This document shows positions 22,901 through 33,989 of a stretch of DNA of 64,000 nucleotides, piece after piece (position 1 is the first letter of the stretch; every line of letters begins with the position of its first letter). Under the pieces are notes generated by a model. The model was given only the letters and a program-made list of their open reading frames with translations, made no database searches and was not told where the DNA came from. The stretch covers positions 7,568,001 to 7,632,000 of the forward strand of contig JAYKKT010000076.1 of assembly GCA_036023115.1 (NCBI GenBank), in the 5' to 3' direction. The DNA comes from Brasenia schreberi. Taxonomy: Eukaryota > Streptophyta > Magnoliopsida > Nymphaeales > Cabombaceae. A program made the translations under genes and the position numbers.

Positions 22901-24421
22901 GGCAATTGGGCTAAGCGAGTTCTTTTCACTTAAACCTTCTTGAACCGCCGCTCAAGGGTCGGTTTAAGCACTTAAGAACTTCAATTTTGAAAATAGTGAA
23001 CTCCGATTCACGTGAAACTTGAGAGTTTTCAAAGTTGCAAAGTGAAGATGAAGTGTGCTTTGGTTCAAAAACTTGAAACTCATCAAGTTATGAAAAACGG
23101 AACTGACTCTATTTTTCAGATCTTATTTCTGAATTTTCCTAGGTAGTCTGGATCTCCAAAATTCACAAAAATTTCACAAGGTGTTTCTTGATGTGTTAGG
23201 ATCGTAGAACACCTTTTATCTCAAATTTTGGGACAACCAATTTAGAGAATTAAATCGGGAATCAGTTCTAACTTTATTGTTTCAGAAGTTTCTGTGACAG
23301 AAATACAGAGGCTCAAAGAATCTTCTATATCTCGGTGTAAAGAACTCCAAATGTTATGATTGTAGTCGTTTTAGAAAGCTATAGATGTTATCTTTCCAAT
23401 GAGACTAATGTCAGCCAAATTGTATACCTGTGAATAGAGATATGGGACTTTTACCCAACTCTTGTCTCAGGAAATCCGACTATGCAGAAAACAGAAACAG
23501 TTTTATCTGATATTTCTGAATTTTATTTATGGGATTACACGGTCCTAAAATTCTTGCAAATTTTATTTCTAACAGGCTTGTATGTGTAGATGTTGTTCTA
23601 AAGTTTCAGCTCATTCGGATCATGGAATAGGGAATTAAAATTGCAATAATCAAGTATGCATATGCAAAAAATAGATTTTCAGTTTCATAGAAGATACGTG
23701 CAAATGCATACTCACACAAAAGAAAATTGCAACAAGTCTACTCCAAATTTAAATTGCTGAAAGTAAAGAATTGAAATGTACATATTAGCTTAAGCATAGA
23801 GGGGGTTAGGAAGTATAGAGTGTTTATAACATATATTGGGGCAGAAATATAATCGAATAATTAGAGTGCATGTGTGTGAGTGGCGATTCATCCATGAAAT
23901 GAAATTGCAGCAACTCTAAGAATTATTACAACTTGGGGGGAGACAAAGCTCCATTAATACAACCCTATATTAATGAATTGAAAGAAGGAAGATGAAATTA
24001 AAATTGGGTTGAAGATACACTTACACGATTTCAACAAGAGTGGATGGGGATTCAAGAATGAATCCGGCTACCACTCCTTTCCCTTCCTTTAAACTTCCTC
24101 AACACTCACCTAGCAACTCTCTTCTTCACCCCACCTTGATGTGCATGGCCCTCTATGCTGGAAACTCTGTCACCTAGCCTAGTTCTCACCCCAAGATAGC
24201 AGCCTTCTCCTAGAATTCTTCAAGATAGGGAACCCGCCCTACCCCTTGGCCCTTTTTATAGGCCAAGGGGTTGGCTTCTAGGCCCTTCTTTGGGGCGGGT
24301 TGGGCCAACCCCTTGGTTGGTCTTGATCCACTTCGATCCATCCCTAAGTAGTCCCTTTGATGATGGTGAGTTGGACCAACCCCATGTGAGCTGGTCTTGA
24401 GTGTAGCCGGCCTTGACTAGG
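22901..24421. other. Unassigned intergenic sequence
   Basis: About 1.5 kb without a convincing reading frame. A purine run TTGGGGGGAGACAAAG (about 23932-23948) and a hairpin CCCCTTGGCC...GGCCAAGGGG at about 24241-24271 suggest part of an LTR-type element, but I found no second copy in the window. Confidence 0.3.
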
Positions 24422-27230
24422 CATAGATATTAATTAGATGATAAACTGAACTGCGTCGTCTTTGTCCATTCAATCCTCAAACTCATCACAGCAAGAAAAT
24501 AAGAGTTCGGTTCATGCAAAGATGCACTAATTAACAAGTCTATCACCTCTAAACGAAGTCGTCTCACAGAATGATGCAGAAAGCACGTATCTCATAGCCT
24601 TGAGATTCATCTTGAAAGAGCCGTCTAGTTAATGGAGAAATATCAAGTTACGAAAGTTGAACACTGAGACATGTCGAGGCCGTCGTAGAAATCATCATGT
24701 TTTTTCGTGAAACTAATTTGGTCTTTTGTATCTTTTCCGATTTTGATAGGTAACCTGGGTTAGGCAGACCCCTACTTGATGCATCCCTGGGACGTTGAAC
24801 TCGTGACCTCGAACTCGAACTTCTTTTGATTTCAACCACCGGGCCAGAAGAGTGGTGGATCTTTGTGCTGAGCGAATAAGATGATTCCTTTGGTCAGAGG
24901 AAAAAATTTAAGGGTTAAAAAGAAAACTTATTCCGATGTATAATTAGGTGTTTCGGTTTGTATACGCCATTGTTAACGAAACTTATTCTAAAACTAGCTA
25001 AGAAAACATGAATTTCCTCCAAAAGGAGAAGAAAATGACTATCATTCTTTTGGGACCCGACAAGATAGATTTTGTTGATATTTTCTGTTCTTTAGTTGTC
25101 AATGGATTGATGGTTAATTCAAACCCAAATGCGTACAGTTGGTCAATGCTGTCACTACCAAGTTGTTTAAGTAATTGTCGAAAGGCTAAGCATGCGGAGG
25201 AAGATACTTGTCCGGGATTAAGGGGACCCATAGAAAGACCCATAGCAAGTTTAAATTTGGGGTTATATGAGCCATTGCAGGACTTTAGGGTCCTTTCAAG
25301 CACTTTAATCATGATTAAAGAAACAGAATTATTGCAGGAGGAAGCAGGCCCTCTAGTTTAAATTTCTATAGATTCAGGTTCTTGTCTTGCAAAGCCCAAG
25401 GGCTGAGACTGCTACCACCTTTTCAAGAGAAAGCCTTAAAGAACAAAGTTGCAACTATGGATGACAATGGGCGATGACTGAGTGGATTACTGTGCAGTGC
25501 ATTTGAGAAACATTTTAGGTGAAAATACTTTGCGCTTTCATGTGAACACTTTTGCACCATGGTTCGGGATAACTTCGGTTTATCATAAATTGGAGATAAT
25601 ATTTTGGTTTATTTTCCTCACAATGTGGAACGTGACATGTGGAGTAGATGACAACCTCTCGAGGTCACATCAGGTCGAGAAGTGATCAAAATATATTAGA
25701 CAATATTCTAGTCTCTAACATTAACAAAGCTCATGATAGAGAAGATAGAGAAGGAAAAGATAAGAAAATGTATCATTAATATTTCTATGAGAGTATGCAT
25801 AAATTATAATTATTAGACAATATGTAATCAAGAAGGTTATATGTGTGTAACTATGATTGGAAATTAAGTAAAAATAGTTAACTTTTCTCACATGAGTTCA
25901 AAGTGTTGATTTGGCTATTACTACATATGATTGTTTGAAAGAACGAGCCATAGATAAGAAGGTATTATCTGTTACTTTAAATAATGCTTTGCATAAGCAT
26001 ATTAAAGTCAACTTTTCTTACATAATTCTTTGTTATGTAATGATTTTTTTATATTCGTTACAATACCCACATTTTAAATTTCATTGTTTAAGATGACTTT
26101 AAAGTTTAAAGAGGGCATCAAATATGTTAAAACATTAGATGTAACAAACATGTATTGATGTGAGAGTTGAACTACATTTAAATGTAACAATTAGACGGAA
26201 CTCGACATACATGATGCTTGACTAGATGAAACTCGACATACATGATGCTTGATATGTGTATTATATATCATAAATTAGTTGATTTATATTTATATTCTTC
26301 TCATTTAATTACTAAGTAGTTGATCTACCTTTTCAGATAAAGATGAAACAATAGAGTTGCTCTTAAAGTCAATGGTTTCTAAAGAAATTTCTGCACAAGA
26401 TTCAAATGCAATTGGTGATATTGATACGAACACTTGTGACCTTCTTTTATATTGACTGAGATGCTAGTTTTTTTTTTTGTTATTTTAAACTGCTGTATTG
26501 GAAACTTTAGAATTGATCGTTCATTCGTATTGACTAAATGATTGTTACTAATGATGTCTAATGGCATCTTCATATTTGTTCGTCCGAATGTGTTCATGGA
26601 GTGAAAAATTTATGTAGCTTTGCCATGACATACACAAGGAAATGAAGTTTCATTGCTGTTGACTATTGAGTATGATTGACTTCATGTGATTGGCAGATTC
26701 CTAATGAGTCGTGACTTATTCAACATGTTTCCTTCCCATATGAAGCATGTTATCTTATTAATATTGCATTCTCATTGTTGTTGAGTATGATTCACTTCGT
26801 GTTACTTGTTGATCTTGTGCAGTCATGTTTTTACATTCCTCCTCTACTCCAACCAAAGGAAAATTATGTTTAGAATACCTCCTGATTAGTAATTTGTTGC
26901 TTATGTTTTTATTTTTTAAGGGCATCCTTTTGCCCCAAAGTATGATAGTTCTCTCTCTCTCTCACACACACATACAAATTTATTAATTGTTCCTCTCTAA
27001 ATGCATGAAGCAATTGGGACTCGATGCACCTTGGAGCAAAAGGAATTTAGAAGATCAGTTGAGACTTGTCTAGTTTGAAGCCTAGAAATAACTTTGTTTC
27101 TCTAAAAGCACAAGGCTCTTTCGATGTAGGTGACTCTAATTGCGAGTATTGGGCTTTTTGGCCCTATGGCAGCTTGATCATTTAGATGTATTGAAGAAGT
27201 AAATATCTTATAGATGTGTATAATTGTGAA
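24422..27230 (+). repeat. Left arm of a large inverted repeat (about 2.8 kb)
   Basis: The arm is the reverse complement of 33990-36755. Open stretches in it reappear almost letter for letter on the opposite strand of the other arm (25911-26096 identical in translation to 35121-35306; 25482-25685 differs from 35532-35735 by one residue in 67). The outer end is at AATATCTA-type sequence near 24422; the inner end is near 27230, where CACAATTATA stops matching. It carries a minus-strand SINE (24745-24846). No target-site duplication is visible at the outer ends. It also holds coding-like runs I cannot name (24998-25312 minus; 26336-26461 plus). Confidence 0.88.
24745..24846 (-). mobile_element. 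tRNA-derived SINE (left-arm copy)
   Basis: On the minus strand a pol III A-box-like TGGCCCGGTGGTT (24834-24846) is followed by a B-box-like GGTCACGAGTTCAACGTC and the plant SINE block GGGTCTGCCTAACCCAGGTT. Its mirror image is at 36330-36440, so the SINE was present before the inverted duplication. Confidence 0.65.
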
Positions 27231-29718
27231 ATCAAAGGTTTTTATTGCTTTGCCTTGAAATTGCAGTTTCATTGCTTTTGAGTATAATTCACTTTGTATG
27301 ATTAGTAGGTTTCTAGTGACTTATCAAAGCAATATAAATATATGTGGGCCAATCTGGCCCGGCCCATGGCCCATTAAGGGCTGGGCTGGCCCACATTTTA
27401 CATGGGCCCAAAAGGGCTAGGGCCGAGCATCTGTATCAATTGCGCAAGAGCAAATACCGCGGTGACACAAGGACCATTGACGCAACCAACCGCTCATTTT
27501 CCTCTTGGTTTGGCTTAGTTTGTAGGGGTGCAGTCAAGCTAAGTTCAGCTCGAGTATAGGCAAGTTCAACTCAACTCGAACAGAAATGTTGAGCTCGAGG
27601 TTCAATGTTTGAGCTCAAACAAGGACCAAATCTACTTAGATCGAGCTTCATTATAGAAGCTTAATCTTTTTGAGCTTGAAATAACGTTTAAGAAGATGTT
27701 GAAAAATTCCTTAATGTATGAGAGCATTGAAGTTTGTCGAAGAAATTCTGATAAGGGACTGGAGTGTGTGGTTATGCAAGAAGCAATTTGAGTCAAAATG
27801 GTTTCATGAATTGTATACTTTCTACCAAAAGGTCTTAATAAGGTTTTGATACTGCTTGTTCCAAGATTGTTTAGGGTCTCAACCACTAGAAAACAATAAA
27901 AAATTTAAAAAATTCAAATTTATAGAAAAACCGAAGCGGTTTCGGTTTCATGAAAGGTGGAGTGGTCTCCAATTCCAAGCCCAATTCCTGGCCTGGTTTG
28001 GTTTTGGTTGGAACGCCAAACCGATTTGAAACCAGCCATGTTTAAGGAATTCTTTCATATTGCAGTCAATGCATAATATCTCTATGTTTATGGCTCTTTC
28101 TGACGCCTCATTTGTTCTTTGCCTTCCATGAGAGACTGATTTAAATTCTTCTATGACCATACCACGCATTATTTGAGCCCCAATATTGATGAGCTCTCAC
28201 CAACACTTAGCTCGTTTGCATATCGAGCTTGAGTTAATCTTATCTCGACCTCAGTAGGACCGAGCTGAGTTTGAGCTATCATGAAAGTGATATTGGTGGG
28301 TATCTTACATGTAGCTCAATGCATTTACTCTCCTTGATGACAAGAATCTAGTGGTAGATAGAAATTCAAAGTGACATAATAGCCTACGATAGTACAAATC
28401 TGATTTTTCTGGTAATTCTAAAAAACACTATTTTCAATGATTAAAACCATCGGAGAAGCCATTTGAGATGGTTTCAACCATGAGGAGTAAGTCAAAACCT
28501 AGGAAAATATCTGTCAAAAATATGACAGAAGAATTCTCAAAAGACCTCAAAAATATATGGATAACTGCAAGAAAGAACCTGCCAAGTCGAAATGGTGGAG
28601 AAAAATGCATTTCCAACAACTGACCGAATAATCGAAAATGTTTTGTTGAACCGTCAGGAATAAATTTACAGTATTGGAAATTTTTTCTCAGAAATAAGTA
28701 AAGCATTGAAATAAATTTTTGAAACCATTGGGAAAATCCGTTTTTGCGATGATTCAAATGTCAGAAATATTATTTCACATGCTTATACTAACCGCCACAA
28801 ATAATGTATGAGAATCATTCAAAAAAGATATTTGCGGTACTTAAACTGCTAGGATATGTTTAGCGAAGAACCGCTTGAAATATACTTGCACTTGTAATTC
28901 AATGGTTTTAATCTATCACAAATTAATTTTATTTATTTATTTTGGGAATAGGATTCCATCATATTCCCTGATATACAATATCAAATAATCAAAGTACAAC
29001 TTATCTTGCAAATTAATATATTTAGATATAAAAGTATCATGAAAATAACTAAAGTAACAAACATTTATAAAGTTTTCACAATTAGCCACATATACCAAAG
29101 TAATGAGGATAATACAAGTGTCGTATAGGGCCGAATATAAAATATATCAAGTCCAACATAGCCAAATAGCTAGGCTAATTTGAAAAGGAGTACATAAATT
29201 CCATACAGGTTGAATATAAGAAGATCAATACCAATGTTTATCCTGAAGAAAATTCTAATGCGTGAGAGATCGCAGTCAATCATCTCTAACATTTTTTGTA
29301 TTCCGTGATTACTGTAATAGCATATTAAAACATAAGTATTGAAAGATATAAATGACCACCATTATCAAAGTAATATATAATAGAAAAGTTTAATTTCTTG
29401 TATTATCTAACAATCATAAAATTAAGTGGTAAAAATACTATGTGAAGCAATATTCCCACAATAGTCAATAGTACAAATTTGAAGCAATATAACAAAGAAC
29501 TGCTCTCATATGGAACATTGTTTCAAATGCCATGTATATAGATGATTACAACCCCACACATATAAGATAGTGAAGGATCACTACAAGGGTAGATGATTAC
29601 TTGGATGATCGTTGTTGTACATAACTATGTAATCTTACTAAGTCATGCACCATGTGGCATATCTTCATGACTTAAAAGATAAATTTGTCATGATTTAGTA
29701 TGCTATACAAAAAGCAAC

Positions 29719-29779
<61 letters not shown>

Positions 29780-30889
29780 TTATAGTACATGAGATTTGCT
29801 TGAGCATCCATTCTTTGTTATACAATAGTTTCCCAAAGGCATCCTCTAATAATGTCATTCAATTTCATAGGGATCAATTCCTTGTTGCCTTCTCTTAGAA
29901 AAAAGGTTTTCCTGGATGAACCTTGATTAAGGTCGTCTAGAATAAAAGCCACACCAGGATTGTTGAGGTGATTTGCAGGCACTATGGTTGGCTTGCTTTC
30001 CATCTTTCAAGTTAGGTGTCTTCTGGCCCGTTGATTTTGCGAATTTGTTGTTTAGTCCTATATTTGTTGTCTTAATTGTATCCAACTTTTGTTTCCTTAC
30101 ATGTCCAATTGCACAGTAAACTAGAACTCCTTAGCTCTAGGATTAAGCTACAAGCCCTTCTCGTTGAAGTTCTTCGGTTTAAAGGTAAAATCACAGGCAT
30201 TTAAAACTTAAAAAATCCAAATTTGCATTTCTAATACATGCGCTTGTAATCATCAAAACATCTCATATTATGCTCCAAAAGGCAAAGAGAATACTTACCA
30301 ATATCGAAATGCCAAAACCCAACTTTATAGGATTACATGTGCACACACTAAATCTTTAATGTTTTCAATCTTGACATTAGAAAATCATAAAAATATGTTC
30401 ATGCACAATGGCAGATCGACATTGTGGCCTGAAATTTTAGAAAATTTTGAATTAAGTATCAAACTTTTCTAAACAATTTGAAAATTTAAAACCTCTCAAC
30501 TTGAACTTGAGGTTCGCTCCACCCAAAGCAAATTTCTGCATCCACTGGGTTCTTTTTGTAAAAGAGTAGGCTGTTATATTGTCAGTCACCTTACAGTGCT
30601 GATATTTTAGGTTTTGTTTGTGTAAAAGCACTTTTTGTATTCTAACACTATGGTTCACCTATGGAGACAAGCATGACCTTTCAGGTTGTGCTCTTGTTCA
30701 TGTTTTTGGTGCAATACTTCATGTGCAAAGTTGGTGCTTTAGAGTCAAAGGTCATAGAGATGCACACTAAAATCAAACCCCCTGGTGCATGAAAATGAAA
30801 AAATTAGGCAAACATTGCTAGCATTGTTGAAATTACAACCATGAGTGCAAAATGAAGGCAACAATCTAACCATTTTTTTTCTCTATCTT
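27231..30889. other. Inverted-repeat spacer, first part: no gene recognised
   Basis: About 3.7 kb of AT-rich sequence. A cluster of TGGGCC/GGCCCA motifs lies at 27344-27415, and a mirrored CCGAAGCGGTTTCGGTTTC stretch at about 27930. A pure (TA)n tract spans about 29719-29777. A 61-codon minus-strand frame at 29818-30003 matches nothing I know. Nothing here supports a functional gene. Confidence 0.4.
29719..29777. repeat. (TA)n microsatellite
   Basis: About 28 uninterrupted TA units in the inverted-repeat spacer, able to extrude as a cruciform and likely length-variable. Confidence 0.92.
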
Positions 30890-31203
30890 TTTTACAAGGA
30901 AAGACAGTATACATAATGAGGTTATTAGAAATAAGTTAAGAGTAATGCCATAATGAGGAAAATCATTTAAGAATGTGACCAAAGGAAGCTAAAGTAACAA
31001 GGTATAAAAAACTAGATTATAAAAATATTAAAGAAAAAGAGAAAGAGAAAGAGAAAGACCAAAAAAGTGTTGAAAAAAATAATAAAGAATGATCTAGCTC
31101 GTGTTGAGTTAACATGACATATGATAGGGCCACATGGAAACAAAGAATTCACATAGTAGACCCATCTAGTATTGGAAAAGACTTAATTGTTGTTGTTGTT
31201 GTA
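30890..31203 (+). mobile_element. RTE LINE 3'-end relic
   Basis: It matches the C-terminal coding end and 3' UTR of the RTE copies in plus orientation (ATAATGAGGTTATTAGAAAT, then AAGACTTAATTGTTGTTG), with a (TTG)5-like tail at 31186-31203. Frames are broken and an (AAAGAG)n-like expansion lies at about 31030-31060. No target duplication was found. Confidence 0.75.
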
Positions 31204-31394
31204 GAATGGGGCGTTGAAGGTAGGCGCATGCCCCAAGTATCGTACTCATGACCTTTAACTTTTGCTTCAAATACACCATGCGAGAAATATTTTACTAAAT
31301 GTAGCATACACAAAAATAAATTTTTATTAAGGAATTAAAATCTCTCACCCAAAAACTCCAAGAATAGGGCCTTCATCCTTATGGCATATGCTAA

Positions 31395-33490
31395 ATTGTT
31401 ATCTGGTTTATCTGTGGACTGATAAAGGATCTTTACATGTAAAATAGATCCCTACCTCCTTAGATGATATAGGTTGTTTTTTTTTTCAAACCACATCTCA
31501 TATAGTGTAGTAAATAAAGCCTTACATGGTATTTTATTGAGTATGTACATAGCTATACTTACTGCTTCTCCCCAAAATATCCTTGGTAGAGAAGCATCAA
31601 TTAACATTTACCTTATAATATTCAATAAAGTCTTACTATATGTTTCGGATACACGATTCTATTGAGGTGTGCTGGGCATTATATTTTGTTTTGCAACACC
31701 AAAGTGTTTACAGAATTTCATAAATTGTGTAGAGGTATATTTACCACCTCCATTTGATCTTAAAACTTTGACTGAATGCCCTAGTTGATTTTCAACTTCT
31801 GCTTATATTTTTTAAACGCTTCAAGTGCCTCAAATTTATGTCCTAAGAGATATACATACGTATATCTCGAGTAATCATCGATAAAGGTTATAAAATAAAC
31901 CTTTTCTCGATGTGACCTTACTCTCAAGAGTCTAAATAAATCCATGTGAATGACCTCGAACAGGGTTGTTGCCCTTGTTGTCTCTTTGTGAAAAACTTTT
32001 ATTTTCATTTTCCCTTGTATACAAGCTTCACACTTCTTGAAAGTATTTTCTAAAATCTTAACAGTAAGTCAAAGTTGGATAATTTCCTTAACTTTTCAGA
32101 CTTATATGCCCAAGGTGTTTATGCAATACATTCACATCAACATTAAATGCACAATCAATATAAGCAAAACGATTTTTATTCTTATTAATTTAAATATGAA
32201 TAGTCCATGTTCTACATCAAATTCTCTAAAAAAAACTCTCCCATGTCTCTCCATAGTCAACTTGCTAGGAACAAACTTTACCTCAAAACCTTTTTTCACC
32301 AAGACAGTGACCAAAACTAGATTGCGCCTTATAAATGATATAATCAATACATTAGTCAATACAATTGGTATGCTTTGTATACATATTCTAAACGACCCAA
32401 TACTCAGAACATCCGAAAAAGTATTATTTCTCATGTGCACCCGATGTTCTCCTAGTTCGTACTCCTTTAGATCCATTGCCCATTTTTCCGTCTTCGAGAT
32501 ATGTCTAATCGCTCTAGAGTCAATCCACCAACTATTCACCCGATGGTCCATGTAAAGACATTCCGATATCACGTAGATTATGTCCTACTTCTCTAATTGT
32601 CCGCGTTGTAGGTTGTTTCCTCCTCTCTTATTGTTGGGGCAGTCTCTCTTATAGTGTCCCATTTTTTCACAGTTCAATCACTTGACCCGAAAAATGGTTT
32701 CCTGTGTTTTCTTAAAAGATTGACATCCCATTTTGTTATTTTTGCCAAACTTTCTGTTTGATTTATTTATTCTTTGGTTGGGTTTGGAGCTAGACCCTAT
32801 CTCATCTTCTACTAGTAACAAATTTTTTTCTTCTGTTTTTACTCATATGTTCTTGCTCAGTTGTTAGTTTTAGGGGCAATTCAGAAATGTTGATTTCAGG
32901 CCATAGTCTAAACTTTCATGTTTGGAAGTTTAGACTGTTTAACTTTCCTGTCTTTGCTAGTTTTGACACACATATTGTAGAGCTCATTTTTATGTCATCG
33001 GCAATTATAACAAACAAACGGTCTAAAACGAAAATATTTGTCAAGGAACAAAACACAAATAACATAACTCTAATTAGCACGATGCAGAATATAAAAAAGA
33101 TGAGTTGAAAATAACTCATTTTTAATATAAAAAGTAGTTGGGATAACTCCGTAATTTTTTTCCAAAAAAATTCCTGCCTTTGTTAATTTCCAAAACACTA
33201 GGGGTAAATGAATCACTTTATCTGTTTGTTCGTTTTTGTAATTTTTCAGAAAGATCAAGGACAGAACAATAACTTAGTGTTTGGTATTTTTGAAAATTCG
33301 TCACTGATCGAGGGTAAATTCATAATTTTTCTCTTAGTCCTATTTCGTAATTTCCTTAAAAGGGCAAGGACAAATCTGTCTTTTGACATAGTGGTAGTAT
33401 TGTAATAAATTTGACAGGAAAGGGCACAAAAGTAACTTAATATCCTTTTTTTTATAATTTTCTAGAAGGCAAAATCAACTTTTCACCCGA
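31395..33490 (-). mobile_element. Truncated Copia fragment, same family as the intron-2 Copia
   Basis: On the minus strand the fragment runs from leader/gag start (about 33010) through a degenerate zinc knuckle (about 32640), protease (WWIDSRAIRHIS, about 32500-32540), GAG-pre-integrase, and integrase ([19 protein letters not shown], 31781-32008) to about 31395, where homology stops in late integrase. RT, RNase H and the 3' LTR are missing. Compared with 43775-49935, about 480 bp of gag are deleted: the gag-start block jumps straight to the sequence equivalent to 46030. The leader above 33010 is AT-rich like that of the complete copy. Confidence 0.75.
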
Positions 33491-33522
33491 ATAAGGGCAA
33501 AACAATCTTTTAACTTTTCAAC

Positions 33523-33777
33523 TTAGTAATAAATTAGTATTTGGGTTTTGGAGGCATTCACATTGCTGTCACAGTAATGCTTGCGAAACACATTATTCAT
33601 GGCGACTCCATTGAGGACGATACCTTTGGAAAAACCATCTTTGCTCTTTGGCCACGATTTTATCCTTAATCCACTGGTGGAACACTTGAAAACATTATTC
33701 TTCACCACAACGTTTTGCATGCTGGCGAGAATTACAAATTGACAATCACAAAAGGAACACAAACAATCCAAAAGCAA
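33523..33777 (-). pseudogene. Fragment resembling a GH28 polygalacturonase exon
   Basis: On the minus strand the open segment reads NVVVKNNVFKCSTSGLRIKS, then WPKSKDGFSKGIVLNGVAMN, NVFRKHYCDSN. This follows the parallel beta-helix pattern of plant polygalacturonases, where a G-[VA]-RIK-[ST]-W block is followed about 20 residues later by MNNV and then a ...YC motif. Only about 60 residues match. Catalytic NTD, DD and GHG motifs are not present nearby, so it is at most an isolated exon. It lies just inside the right arm of the inverted repeat. Confidence 0.45.
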
Positions 33778-33989
33778 TAAATTATGAATTACAAATGTAT
33801 ACCGACAAACTGCTCTCCATCATTTTGTTCATTTTGTTAGAGAGCATCATTAGCACGGCTGCAATTGCAACCATTGACGGGTTAGTCGGGTAAACAGATT
33901 CGAGAAAAGATAATTTTCTTACCTATGACACCAAATGGTTGGAAGCATGATTTTGGGGTTCACTGCCGGTTCCAGCTTTCGCTCTACAC

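Noticed and set aside
18900..24400. LTR pair for the minus-strand Copia relic
   Set aside because: I compared about 18850-19220 with 22900-24420 and saw no matching direct repeat; one or both LTRs are lost or unrecognisable.
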